Positions 1-7,350 of a stretch of DNA of 17,462 nt are shown here, piece by piece (the first letter of the stretch is position 1; every line of letters begins with the position of its first letter). The position numbers and the translations under genes were made by a program. Origin of the DNA: Desulfobacteraceae bacterium (GTDB lineage Bacteria; Desulfobacterota; Desulfobacteria; Desulfobacterales; SG8-13); contig JARFQH010000338.1 in NCBI GenBank assembly GCA_029287875.1, positions 1-17,462 of the forward strand, read 5' to 3'. The notes below the pieces were generated by a model, which saw only the letters and a program-made list of their open reading frames with translations, was not told where the DNA came from and ran no database searches.

Positions 1-71
1 TCATTTTCACGCACCGTGGCGGCCTGCAGGGCAAGGAGGACGGCAACAGAATCAATAAAAGCCAGCCTCAC
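1..71 (-). CDS. 5' end of an unidentified protein (partial, runs off the window)
   Basis: Only about 22 codons are visible. The reading frame starts at a GTG (69-71) that overlaps the TGA stop of the upstream ICMT-like gene, an arrangement typical of translational coupling, and stays open to the window edge. The visible N-terminus is hydrophobic and alanine/valine rich (V/M-R-L-A-F-I-D-S-V-A-V-L-A-L-Q), consistent with a folded protein start but too short to assign. A weak CAGG lies just upstream of the GTG. The alternative is that this is non-coding sequence downstream of the methyltransferase, or that the true start lies beyond the window (an ATG at 2-4 is in a different frame). No function is proposed. 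Confidence 0.35.
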   Translation of the reverse strand, partial: MRLAFIDSVAVLLALQAATVREN

Positions 72-655
72 AACCTGAGATAAAGAATGTAAAGGCAGGC
101 GAGGAGAAAAAGGGCGATGAGCGGCTCACCGTTTTGGCGCAGGCTCTGCCGGAAAGACCAGCCGCCCGCCGGACTTTTTTTTGACGTCAAGCGCGGCAGG
201 AGTGCGTGGGTCTGCTTCCGCCACTGCTCCCAATCTTCTTTGAACAGGTGTTGAAGCTTGTCGTCCTCACGCCGGATCGCCTGAGGATAGAATACCAGCA
301 GGATCAGGATAAACAGCGGGCCGCTCCACCAGAGCCCGGAAGACAGCGAAAATCCGCACCCCAGCAGGATATTGCCGACGTAAAGCGGGTGGCGCACGTA
401 GGCGTACGGGCCGTCTGTCGCCAGGACCTTGTTTTTCTTTATGTGACCGGAGGCCCACAGCCGCACGGCGATGCCGCTGCAAGCCAGAAGCACGCCGACC
501 CAATAGAGCCCGGCAACCGGCCAACCCGCGACGCTCACCAGCACGACGAATGCGATTCCGATAAACTGCCGGTAACGGTCGCGGCGATAGCGGATGTCGT
601 GCAGAAATCTCTTGCCGCCGATGTCTTTGATCATTGAGCGGGATCTCTCTTTCAT
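68..655 (-). CDS. ICMT/PEMT-like isoprenylcysteine methyltransferase-family membrane protein
   Basis: A 195-aa integral membrane protein. Hydrophobic segments lie at about residues 31-45, 47-66, 92-123 and 178-194. The family signature is clear: a GPYAYVRHPLYVGN stretch at residues 82-95 with the invariant Arg-His-Pro (88-90), followed about 40 residues later by the acidic E-D pair (130-131) and an F-x-x-D/E-W-x-x-W segment that contribute to S-adenosylmethionine and substrate binding in isoprenylcysteine carboxyl methyltransferases. Bacterial homologues methylate lipids or small molecules, and the substrate cannot be deduced here. The ATG at 653-655 gives the longest form; an internal ATG at 632-634 (Met8) is an alternative and neither has a strong Shine-Dalgarno. 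The gene has its own promoter-like sequence upstream and is stop/start-overlapped with the next gene. Confidence 0.8.
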   Translation of the reverse strand: MKERSRSMIKDIGGKRFLHDIRYRRDRYRQFIGIAFVVLVSVAGWPVAGLYWVGVLLACSGIAVRLWASGHIKKNKVLATDGPYAYVRHPLYVGNILLGCGFSLSSGLWWSGPLFILILLVFYPQAIRREDDKLQHLFKEDWEQWRKQTHALLPRLTSKKSPAGGWSFRQSLRQNGEPLIALFLLACLYILYLRL

Positions 656-691
656 TCAATTCACGGCCTCGGCCGATTTTTTAAGCTTTGA

Positions 692-720
692 AGTATGAAA
701 GATTGTCAATGGGGTGTCAA
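692..720 (-). promoter_or_regulatory. Sigma-70-like promoter for the ICMT-like gene
   Basis: On the minus strand a perfect TTGACA (-35, 715-720) is followed after 17 bp by CATACT (-10, 692-697, 4 of 6 consensus). Predicted start near 685, giving a leader of about 30 nt to the ATG at 655. A second TTGACA sits inside the spacer, so an alternative overlapping promoter is possible. Confidence 0.45.
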
Positions 721-799
721 GGACGTTTTCCGCGGTAGGAGAACCGGAAGGACCCGTAAAAAACTCAATGTCATTAACTTTAACCTAAGGGGAGGTCTT

Positions 800-885
800 G
801 TCAGCGTTCAAAAATCCCCCCAGCCCCCTTTTCAAAGGGGGAGACTCAATGGTGCGGCCTTTTTCAATGGTGGACTTTCAGCAGT
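800..885 (+). repeat. Copy A of an ~85-bp GC-rich dispersed repeat
   Basis: Starts at GTCAGCGTTCAAAAATCC and contains a C5-TTTT-C-AAA-G5 hairpin core, then GAGACTCAATGGTG, then a second CTTTTTCAA/GGACTTTCA segment. The same ordered blocks recur at 1528-1613 with a few substitutions and a one-base indel. Known practice: similar CCCCC/GGGGG intergenic repeats are common in Desulfobacterota genomes. No transposase is associated. Confidence 0.7.
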
Positions 886-929
886 ATCCTTTGAATTAGG
901 GGTTTTGATTAAAAACTTGCCCTAAAAAT

Positions 930-973
930 AGATGGCCAACCGATTTGCGGTTGGCCGTCTAAGGAGGAAAACA
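930..973 (+). promoter_or_regulatory. Orphan leader: 12-bp hairpin directly followed by AAGGAGG
   Basis: A stem of 930-941 with 949-960 (GGCCAACC/GGTTGGCC plus four more pairs including one wobble, 7-nt loop) abuts a perfect Shine-Dalgarno AAGGAGG at 961-967. Six bases later comes ATG ATG ATT TGT TGA, a four-codon frame. No gene follows. It may be the surviving 5' leader of a lost gene, or a very short leader peptide. Confidence 0.45.
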
Positions 974-1491
974 GATGATGATTTGTTGAGGATGCAATTA
1001 CTAAAGCAAGGTACATGCCAAAATCAACGAAACCGCAAACAATTCAAGTCCCGTTATAACTCTCTGATATTCAATACTTTTTTTTAACCCGTTATCTCGC
1101 ACAGGTTTGCCCTTCCAAACACAGATAGAACCGGCGGTTCAAAATTATGAACCTCGATATGGGCAAAAATTAATAAAATAATAAATAACAGATAGTTAGA
1201 TTATATCGGGCAGGTTCAAGATTTTGAATGCACCTGCAAGTGTTCAAATGCCGGCCGTGAACTGACCGGTCCGCGCTCATCTCCAAGGTTTATCGTTTTG
1301 AACCGGCTGTGAGGAGACCGCCCGAATGCTCTTTCCGGTGCGGAAAATTGCCGGCGGTTCTTGGTAACCTTTTTCATGGAGACGGGTGACCGGATTTTAA
1401 AGTGGTCAACCGCCTGAGCGCAATAATCCCATCACGGTTAAATTAGAAGTATACCACCCGGTACAATTTCATTAGATTAAGGCCCAAAATT

Positions 1492-1524
1492 CCCCCCTTT
1501 GGAAAGGGGGGTCAGGGGGGATTT
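1492..1524 (-). repeat. Inverted copy of the CCCCC/GGGGG hairpin block
   Basis: This block contains C6-TTT-GG-AAA-G6, itself a 9-bp hairpin, then TCAGGGGGGATTT. It is a near-complete reverse complement of 1540-1570 in copy B, leaving only about 15 bp between the two inverted copies. The pair could form a large cruciform, suggesting two repeat units inserted head to head. Confidence 0.65.
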
Positions 1525-1527
1525 CCT

Positions 1528-1613
1528 GTCGGCGTTTAAAAATCCCCCCAGCCCCCTTTTCCAAAGGGGGAGACTCAATGGTGTCCCTTTTTCAAAGAGA
1601 GACTTTCAAAGGC
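1528..1613 (+). repeat. Copy B of the ~85-bp GC-rich dispersed repeat
   Basis: Begins GTCGGCGTTTAAAAATCC and follows copy A (800-885) through the C5-TTTT-CC-AAA-G5 hairpin, GAGACTCAATGGTG, a CTTTTTCAAA segment and GACTTTCAAAGGCA. The two copies are direct repeats about 728 bp apart. Confidence 0.7.
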
Positions 1614-1699
1614 ATTCATCGGCTTGATGATATGGCGGTGCAGCCTGTATGGTTTTTACTTTGCCTATAATTTAAGGATGATTGTGGATGGACTTGGAT

Positions 1700-2713
1700 T
1701 TATAGCCCGACACCATCGATCACCGCCCGGCAATACCGGCACCGACCCTCTTCAAGGGCGGTGCTCCTGACCTGGAATCCCCACCGCTCGATGACGATTC
1801 TGCCGCAGTTGTAGCAAAGGGTGTTTTCACCGTCTTCACCCGGCACATTGCCGGTGTAAACATATCGAAGGCCGGCTTTCAGGCCGATGTCACGCGCCTT
1901 CAAAAGAGTGGCCAGCGGTGTCGGCGGCCGGTCGGTCAGCTTGTAGGTCGGATGAAAACGGCTGATGTGCCAAGGCGTCTCCGGCCCCAGGTCCGTCACC
2001 AGAAATTGGGCCAGCTTTTCCAGTTCCCCGCTGTCGTCGTTGAGGCCGGGCACGATCAGGGTCGTGACCTCCAAAAAAACCCCGCGGGCTTTCATCTGCT
2101 TCAGGGTCTGCAGTACATTTGACAGCTTAGCGCCGCAGACTTCCCGGTAGTATCTTTCGTTGAAGGCTTTTAGATCGACGTTGGCGGCGTCCAGGTAGGG
2201 TTGAATCATCTCGAGCGCCTCATCGGTCATGTAACCGTTTGTGACAAAAACATTTTTTAATCCTTTGGCCTGGGCCAGCTTGGCGGTTTCATAGGCAAAC
2301 TCAAAAAATATGGTCGGTTCCGTGTAGGTGTATGATATGCTCCGGCAGTGGCCTTTGATAGCAGCGGCGACCACCTCCTGCGGCGTGCCTGGATCTCCGA
2401 CGATCAAGCCCCGTTGGTCCTCGGGCATCTGCGCGATGTCGGCATTCTGGCAGAAACGGCATTTGAAGTTGCACCCGACCGTGGCAATGGAATAGGAGCG
2501 GCTGCCGGGCAGAAAATGGTAGAGCGGCTTTTTCTCGATGGGATCGATGTGCCGCGCGATCAGTTTCCCGAAAACCAGTGTGTGCAGCACACCGGCATGA
2601 TTTTCGCGCACACCGCAAATGCCGCGGCGGCCCTCTTTGATGAGGCACCGGTGCCGGCAGAGGTTGCACTTGACTTTGCCGTCGCTCACGGTCTCAAACA
2701 GGTAAGCTTCCAT
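1700..2713 (-). CDS. amrS: AmmeMemoRadiSam system radical SAM enzyme (AmrS)
   Basis: A 337-aa cytoplasmic radical SAM protein. The canonical CxxxCxxC cluster motif is at Cys81, Cys85 and Cys88 (CNFKCRFCQN). An N-terminal cysteine set (Cys16, 19, 23, 33, in a CNLCRHRC...GICGVRE context) and C-terminal pairs (Cys300/303 and Cys325/328) match the AmrS subfamily, close to pyruvate-formate-lyase-activating enzymes; SYTYTEPT (117-124) and the VDLKAF segment are further family hallmarks. The family is named for co-occurrence with AMMECR1 and Memo homologues, which are not in this window. The true reaction of the family is not firmly established to my knowledge. Start ATG at 2711-2713 has an AGGA 8-9 nt upstream and lies 20 nt inside the preceding methyltransferase gene, so translation is probably coupled. 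Confidence 0.88.
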   Translation of the reverse strand: MEAYLFETVSDGKVKCNLCRHRCLIKEGRRGICGVRENHAGVLHTLVFGKLIARHIDPIEKKPLYHFLPGSRSYSIATVGCNFKCRFCQNADIAQMPEDQRGLIVGDPGTPQEVVAAAIKGHCRSISYTYTEPTIFFEFAYETAKLAQAKGLKNVFVTNGYMTDEALEMIQPYLDAANVDLKAFNERYYREVCGAKLSNVLQTLKQMKARGVFLEVTTLIVPGLNDDSGELEKLAQFLVTDLGPETPWHISRFHPTYKLTDRPPTPLATLLKARDIGLKAGLRYVYTGNVPGEDGENTLCYNCGRIVIERWGFQVRSTALEEGRCRYCRAVIDGVGL

Positions 2714-3557
2714 GGCCGTTATCCTGTGCAGGTGAACATAAATTCAGGGCATCCGATGCGGTGCGCGTTTCATGTTCATGGGCAGTATAGACGGACGCCG
2801 TTCCCGGCATCAACCGGTCACCATGGCGGTGGACGGTTTCGTCCTGGTGGCGTATGGCCAGCGGCCGGGTCCTGAAAACCGGCACCAGAGTGATCACCAT
2901 CCCGACGAAGGTTCCGAACGGGCAGCGCTGCATGAAGCGGGATTGCTCGAAATTCTGGACGAAACGGCCGCACCCGGTGGGAAACTGGTTGACCGTCCGC
3001 CAGGTCAACGGCACCTGACCCGCGATGGAACGGATGAGCCGTTTCAACTGCCAGATACCGAAGAAACGGGCATGGTTGAATAGGGTCTCGTAAAATATCC
3101 CGGCGACCCGACGCTGGATGCCCTTGATGGCATACCGGTTGAGAACGCCGAGGAAAACCCGGTCTTTTGCGACGCGGCAGGCTTCTTCGATGGCTTTACC
3201 CGGATCGTCGACGAATTCGAGGGTGGTCATGAAAAAAGCGTGATTGAAGGAATTGTCGTCGAAAGGGAGGTCCTCTGCGGATCCACGGTAAAGGCTGACC
3301 CGGTTCCCCAGTTTCTTGAAACTGACATCGAGCATGTAGGGTGAGGCATCGATTCCGGTAGCGTTCAGCCCCATTTCGACCAGCGGCACCAGGCTGGTTC
3401 CGGTTCCGCAACCGATCTCCAGAATCGTTTCTCCCCTGGCCGGCTGGAGCATGTCGATCATCAGGGCGTTTTCACGTTCGGCTTCGAGGCGAAAACGCGG
3501 TTCTTCGAACCAGCGCTCGAAAGCTTGAGCATCCTTGAAATCGAACACGTAACCCAT
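2694..3557 (-). CDS. Class I SAM-dependent methyltransferase (Methyltransf_11/UbiE-like)
   Basis: A 287-aa protein with a Rossmann methyltransferase core. Motif I, LEIGCGTGTS, is at residues 46-55. The acidic residue ending beta-2 is in TGIDASPYML (Asp70), followed by GSAEDLPFDDNSFNHAF (92-108) and a post-core LEFVDDPGKAIEEACRVAK helix. This layout fits small-molecule methyltransferases acting in the cytoplasm, and the substrate is unknown. The C-terminal ~90 residues lack a recognisable motif and the last 7 codons overlap the start of amrS. Start ATG at 3555-3557 has only a weak ribosome-binding site. The gene lies 54 bp after the RhlB-like helicase gene, so it is probably the middle gene of a three-gene minus-strand operon. 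Confidence 0.82.
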   Translation of the reverse strand: MGYVFDFKDAQAFERWFEEPRFRLEAERENALMIDMLQPARGETILEIGCGTGTSLVPLVEMGLNATGIDASPYMLDVSFKKLGNRVSLYRGSAEDLPFDDNSFNHAFFMTTLEFVDDPGKAIEEACRVAKDRVFLGVLNRYAIKGIQRRVAGIFYETLFNHARFFGIWQLKRLIRSIAGQVPLTWRTVNQFPTGCGRFVQNFEQSRFMQRCPFGTFVGMVITLVPVFRTRPLAIRHQDETVHRHGDRLMPGTASVYTAHEHETRTASDALNLCSPAQDNGHGSLPV

Positions 3558-3611
3558 GGCGGCAACTCAACTAAAATTGGCTTTCTATCCTGCCGGGTGA
3601 TGACGGCATAT

Positions 3612-5129
3612 TCAGGACTGCAGCTCGGAATCCGGATTGGCTGCCGGAGTGGCGGCATCGGCCGGTCCGGATTTCTTCTTTCGGCGTCGGCGGCGCTTTT
3701 TCTTACGCGTTGTCGGTGCGGCTTCCTCAGCGGCCGGAGTGGATGGCGTCGCTGCTTCGGTCGATTTGTCGGGCAGAAAGCCGAAAAAAGCACCGGGGTA
3801 TTTCTGCGGCCAGGGTTTTTCTGAAGGTGTCTGGCGCGCCAATCTTTTTTGAACACGCTCTTTTCCGTGGACGGCTCGCACCTTGCGCCCCCGTGAGGCG
3901 GTCTTCACCGGGCCGCTCCGGTCGGTTACATACCAGTCATCTTCCGCCCAAACCACCGGAATTTTGTAGCCCAGCATCTCTTCCACGGCTTCCAGATGAA
4001 ACACGTACTGTTCGCAGGCCAAAGAAAACGCCTTGCCGGTTTTGCCTGCTCTGGCGGTCCGGCCGATTCTGTGGATGTAGTTTTCGGCATCCTGCGGCAA
4101 ATCGTAGTTGATGACATGGCTGATGTCTTCCACGTGTATTCCGCGCGAGGCGACGTCGGTGGCCACCAGGATTTTGATGCGGCCGTTTTTGAAATTTTCC
4201 ATCAACTGGAACCGTTTGCGCTGGTGCAGATCACCGGTGATGCCCTCGGCCGGACAATTGTTGCCCTTTAGTTTCTGGGTCAGCCATTCCACACCGGCCT
4301 TGGTATTGATGAAGATCAGTACCCGGTTCCAATCTTCACGTGCCAGGATCCCCAGCAGCAGGGGCAGTTTTTGTTCTCGCCCCACATGAAACAGCATCTG
4401 GTCGACCCCCTCGACCGTCACCTCTTCGGGAGCGATGGAAATAAACTCCGGCAGGTTCATGTATTCGTAGGTCAGCTCCAGAACACGGTAGGAAAGGGTG
4501 GCCGAAAAGAGCATCGACTGCCGTTTGTCATAGCGCGGCAACTTTTTCAAAATATAGCGCATGTCCTTTTCAAATCCGAGGTCAAGGAGACGATCGGCTT
4601 CGTCGATGACCACGAGCTTGATGCCGCTGGTTTTAAAGATGCCCTGCTTGAAGTAATCGATGACGCGTCCGGGTGTGCAGATGACGATATCGACGCCCTC
4701 TTTAAGGATCTCCGCCTGCCGCTGATAGTCGATCCCGCCGACGACCTGGGCAATCTTGAATCCGGTATGGCGACCGATAAAGTTCGCCTCTTCGTAGATT
4801 TGATTGGCCAGCTCCCTTGTCGGTGCAACGATCAGGGCCGCCGGCAACCCCGGTTCGCGGTCGGTCAGCGCCAATAGTCGGGTGAATATGGTGACCAGAA
4901 AGGCCGCGGTCTTTCCGGTTCCGGTCTGGGCCTGTCCGGCCACATCACGGCCTGCCAGCGACACCGGCAGTGTTTGCGCCTGAATCGGGGTACAATAGGT
5001 AAAACCGGCTTCGGAAATTCCCGAAAGAACTTCAGCCGGCAGATTGAGTTCGGTGAAGGTTGTGCGTGTGAGAAATTTTGGTTTTACCGCCCTCAGGTCG
5101 GAAGTCAAAGATTCGGGCTCGTCGGACAT
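3612..5129 (-). CDS. rhlB: DEAD-box ATP-dependent RNA helicase, RhlB-like
   Basis: A 505-aa RNA-remodelling helicase with a complete motif set: Q motif (F25 and FTYCTPIQ 43-50), Walker A AQTGTGKT (67-74), PTRELA (103-108), TPGR (152-155), DEAD (176-179), SAT (209-211), and motif VI HRIGRTARAG (353-362). The motif contexts, such as RDVAGQAQTGTGKT, LFSATLSYRV and NYDLPQDAENYIHRIGRT, resemble enterobacterial RhlB, the degradosome helicase, more than RhlE or SrmB. The tail from about residue 455 is low-complexity (Ala/Pro/Thr), with a run of eleven Lys/Arg at 476-486, probably an RNA-binding extension. The chosen ATG (5127-5129) has GAGGA four bases upstream; the frame extends eight codons to a GTG at 5151-5153, but that lacks a ribosome-binding site. 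First gene of the minus-strand operon. Confidence 0.9.
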   Translation of the reverse strand: MSDEPESLTSDLRAVKPKFLTRTTFTELNLPAEVLSGISEAGFTYCTPIQAQTLPVSLAGRDVAGQAQTGTGKTAAFLVTIFTRLLALTDREPGLPAALIVAPTRELANQIYEEANFIGRHTGFKIAQVVGGIDYQRQAEILKEGVDIVICTPGRVIDYFKQGIFKTSGIKLVVIDEADRLLDLGFEKDMRYILKKLPRYDKRQSMLFSATLSYRVLELTYEYMNLPEFISIAPEEVTVEGVDQMLFHVGREQKLPLLLGILAREDWNRVLIFINTKAGVEWLTQKLKGNNCPAEGITGDLHQRKRFQLMENFKNGRIKILVATDVASRGIHVEDISHVINYDLPQDAENYIHRIGRTARAGKTGKAFSLACEQYVFHLEAVEEMLGYKIPVVWAEDDWYVTDRSGPVKTASRGRKVRAVHGKERVQKRLARQTPSEKPWPQKYPGAFFGFLPDKSTEAATPSTPAAEEAAPTTRKKKRRRRRKKKSGPADAATPAANPDSELQS

Positions 5130-5189
5130 GATTTCCTCAAATGGTTGAAACACCGGACATTAACGAATTATACCCAATACGCGCGCCGA

Positions 5190-5216
5190 TTATACCCATT
5201 TCATTATATTTTGCAA
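5190..5216 (-). promoter_or_regulatory. Sigma-70 promoter of the rhlB-like operon
   Basis: On the minus strand TTGCAA (5211-5216) is followed after 15 bp by a perfect TATAAT (5190-5195); CTTGCA with a 16-bp spacer is the alternative register. A second perfect TATAAT occurs 22 bp downstream (5168-5173) within an exact repeat of TGGGTATAAT. Predicted start near 5183, about 54 nt before the ATG. Confidence 0.5.
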
Positions 5217-5432
5217 GAGATGGTATTTTATAGAATATCAATCGATCGGACTCTTGTTTTCAACGAGAATTTCTGCCGGCTGTCTCTCCTACTTGCCGCG
5301 ACCCGCTCTTATGTGGTACCTGATAAAAACTTCAGACCAAATTCTAAATCGGAAACTGATCCTTGCTTCAAATGAAACCGCGAATGGACATCACCTGATG
5401 GACCGGGCCACTCTAAAAAAGGGAGGACGATA

Positions 5433-5993
5433 GTGAACCGTACCAAAAATTCTTTCCCGACGCTGATTCAGCGTGAAGACAGCCTGCTGGTTGTCATCGA
5501 TGTTCAGAATAAACTGGCACCCCTTATCCATGACACGCCGCAGATTGTGGCCAACATCGTCAAACTCGTTCGGTTGGCCAGGGTGGTAGAAGTGCCGGTC
5601 CTTCTGAGCGAACAGGAAAACCTGGGAGAGACGGTCGATGAGATCAAATTGGAGCTGAAAGAAACGCCCCCTTTGAGAAAGCTGTCCTTCAGCTGTTTCG
5701 GTGAAGAGGCGTTCACCCGCCGCTTGAAAGCCCACGACCGCCGCACCCTGATTCTCACCGGAATGGAAGCGCACATCTGTGTCGCTCAGACCGCCCTCCG
5801 AGCCCCGCTGGATTATCGGATCGCGGTGATCGCCGACGCTGCCGCCTCGCGGTCACCTCATGACCGGGATGTGGCCCTTGAGCGACTGCGGGAAAGCGGG
5901 GTGGCGATCGCGTCCACCGAAATGCTGATGTACGAGTGGCTCGAACGGGCCGGCACCGACACCTTCAGAGCGGCCCTGCCGTTGCTCAAATGA
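5433..5993 (+). CDS. Isochorismatase-family cysteine hydrolase
   Basis: A 186-aa protein of the isochorismatase-like (YcaC/nicotinamidase) alpha/beta hydrolase fold. The catalytic triad is visible: Asp23 in VVIDVQNKL, Lys83 in PLRKLSFSCF and the nucleophile Cys116 in LTGMEAHICVAQTAL, with the expected cis-peptide region just before the cysteine helix. Many members hydrolyse amides or are of unknown substrate, and no specific activity can be assigned. Start GTG at 5433 is supported by GGGAGG seven bases upstream. The stop codon TGA (5991-5993) lies 8 bp before the moeA start, so it is likely the first gene of a moeA operon. The functional link to molybdenum cofactor synthesis is unclear. Confidence 0.85.
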   Translation: MNRTKNSFPTLIQREDSLLVVIDVQNKLAPLIHDTPQIVANIVKLVRLARVVEVPVLLSEQENLGETVDEIKLELKETPPLRKLSFSCFGEEAFTRRLKAHDRRTLILTGMEAHICVAQTALRAPLDYRIAVIADAAASRSPHDRDVALERLRESGVAIASTEMLMYEWLERAGTDTFRAALPLLK

Positions 5994-6001
5994 GGGATAG
6001 C

Positions 6002-7231
6002 ATGCTGGAATTTTTCAAAGTCACGGATCTTGCGAGCGTATTCAAGAATGCGGAGGCGTTCACTCCGGTCGATGCGGAAACCGTCCCGCTCCCGGAATCC
6101 TGCGGCAGAGTCCTGGCAGAGACCATTTCTGCCGATCGTGATCTTCCTGAATTTTTGCGGGCGACCATGGACGGGTACGCAGTCAAGGCCTCAGCCACTT
6201 TCGGGGCCTCCGATGGCAGCCCGGCTTACCTGACTGTCAAAGGCACCGTGTCCATGGGACAGACGCCGACGTTTTCAATCGCACACGGTGAGGTCTGCCG
6301 AATTTCCACCGGCGGCATGCTGCCTGAAGGCACCGACAGCGTGGTGATGATCGAACACACGGAAATGCTGGACGACACCACGATCGAGGTCTACCGCAGT
6401 GTGGCACCGGGCCAACACGTCGTGGAAGTTGGGGAAGATTTTCGTCGCGGGCAGGTCATTCTCGAAGCCGGTCAATACCTGCGGCCGCAGGAAACCGGCC
6501 TGCTGGCTGCCTTCGGACAGCAAAGCGTCCGGGTATTCAGGCGCCCGACGATCGCGATCATATCGACCGGCGACGAAGTCGTTCCGATCGACAGCACGCC
6601 GGTACAGGGCCAGATCCGGGACGTCAACAGCTATTCTCTTTCCGGGCAGGTGCTGGCAGCCGGCGGCATACCCGTGCGCTACGGCATCGTGCGCGATAAC
6701 TACGAAGCGCTGTATGCGACCTGCCGCGACGCCCTGACCGGCTCGGACATGATCCTGCTTTCCGGAGGCAGTTCGGTCGGGGTTCGCGATTTCACGATCG
6801 ATGTCCTGACCCAACTTCCCGATTCACGCATCCTTGTGCACGGCATCTCGATCAGCCCCGGCAAGCCGACTATTCTGGCCAATACGCAGAAAAAGGCCGT
6901 TTGGGGCCTGCCGGGTCACGTGGTATCGGCCATGGTCGTTTTCAAAGTCGTGGTTCAGCCGTTCATCGAGCATGTGGCGGGATTGTCCCCCTCGCAGCGA
7001 CAGGCTTTCAGGATTCCCGCCCGGCTGAGCCGCAACATCGGTTCGGCTCAGGGACGCACCGATTTTATCCGCGTGCGCCTCACCCGTGACAACGATGAAT
7101 ACCGTGCCGAACCGATTCTGGGCAAATCGGGCTTGCTGAACACCATGGTCATGGCCGACGGGTTGATCGAAATCGACGTCAACACCGAGGGGCTCGATGC
7201 CGGCGCAGAGGTCGCGGTCATCCCGTTATAG
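6002..7231 (+). CDS. moeA: MoeA, molybdopterin molybdenumtransferase
   Basis: A 409-aa cytoplasmic enzyme that inserts molybdate (or tungstate in related systems) into adenylylated molybdopterin. The family landmarks are in order: TMDGYAV (55-61), STGDEV (188-193), SGGSSVG..DF (254-264), SPGKPT (285-290) and WGLPGHVVSA (301-310), then the C-terminal beta domain. The length is normal for MoeA. The ATG at 6002 is preferred because GAGGG lies five bases upstream; an in-frame ATG at 5990 would overlap the previous stop as ATGA but has no ribosome-binding site. Its stop codon (TAG, 7229-7231) lies inside the left arm of a palindromic element. A second, diverged moeA follows immediately. Confidence 0.93.
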   Translation: MLEFFKVTDLASVFKNAEAFTPVDAETVPLPESCGRVLAETISADRDLPEFLRATMDGYAVKASATFGASDGSPAYLTVKGTVSMGQTPTFSIAHGEVCRISTGGMLPEGTDSVVMIEHTEMLDDTTIEVYRSVAPGQHVVEVGEDFRRGQVILEAGQYLRPQETGLLAAFGQQSVRVFRRPTIAIISTGDEVVPIDSTPVQGQIRDVNSYSLSGQVLAAGGIPVRYGIVRDNYEALYATCRDALTGSDMILLSGGSSVGVRDFTIDVLTQLPDSRILVHGISISPGKPTILANTQKKAVWGLPGHVVSAMVVFKVVVQPFIEHVAGLSPSQRQAFRIPARLSRNIGSAQGRTDFIRVRLTRDNDEYRAEPILGKSGLLNTMVMADGLIEIDVNTEGLDAGAEVAVIPL

Positions 7232-7333
7232 TCTTCAAGATAAAGTTTTTGGACTGCGTTTTCGGTCGTCGGCGTATGCAGTATACAGCCTTCTCCCTCT
7301 GGCCTTGCCAAAATCTTTATCTTGAAGACTATA
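7227..7333. repeat. 107-bp palindromic element E1 between the two moeA genes
   Basis: Near-perfect 26-bp inverted repeats (7227-7252 with 7308-7333, 25 of 26 complementary) bracket a 55-bp core. On the minus strand the core reads CAAGGC, 15 bp, a GTATACTGCATAC near-palindrome, 13 bp, AACGCAGT. The same core plan occurs in the elements at 12825-12961 and 13227-13334, which have different arms. The left arm contains the moeA stop codon; the right arm ends 17 bp before the next start. Confidence 0.85.
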
Positions 7334-7350
7334 CTAATGATTGGAAAAGA

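Larger units (their letters stand above)
656..1699. other. Gene-free interval of about 1 kb with repeats and an orphan leader-like sequence
   Basis: No convincing protein gene was found on either strand. The one open frame of any length (695-925, plus) is translated low-complexity repeat. The interval holds the ICMT promoter (692-720), two copies of a CCCCC/GGGGG repeat (800-885 and 1528-1613), an inverted copy (1492-1524), a 12-bp hairpin followed by a strong ribosome-binding site (930-973), and a GCAGGT/ACCTGC hairpin with an inner TCAA/TTGA stem (1210-1237). The central part (about 1010-1210) is AT-rich compared with the surrounding genes. The remainder may be decayed sequence. Confidence 0.6.

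Noticed and set aside
695..925. Plus-strand open frame of 76 codons
   Set aside because: It is mostly the translated CCCCC/GGGGG repeat copy A, has no ribosome-binding site and no family-like features.
934..950. Sigma-54 promoter (TGGCCAACCGATTTGC) in the orphan leader
   Set aside because: The GG-to-GC spacing is one base too long and the bases are accounted for by the hairpin.
1200..1240. tRNA T-loop-like GGTTCAAGATT
   Set aside because: No cloverleaf or acceptor stem; the sequence is explained by a simple GCAGGT/ACCTGC hairpin.
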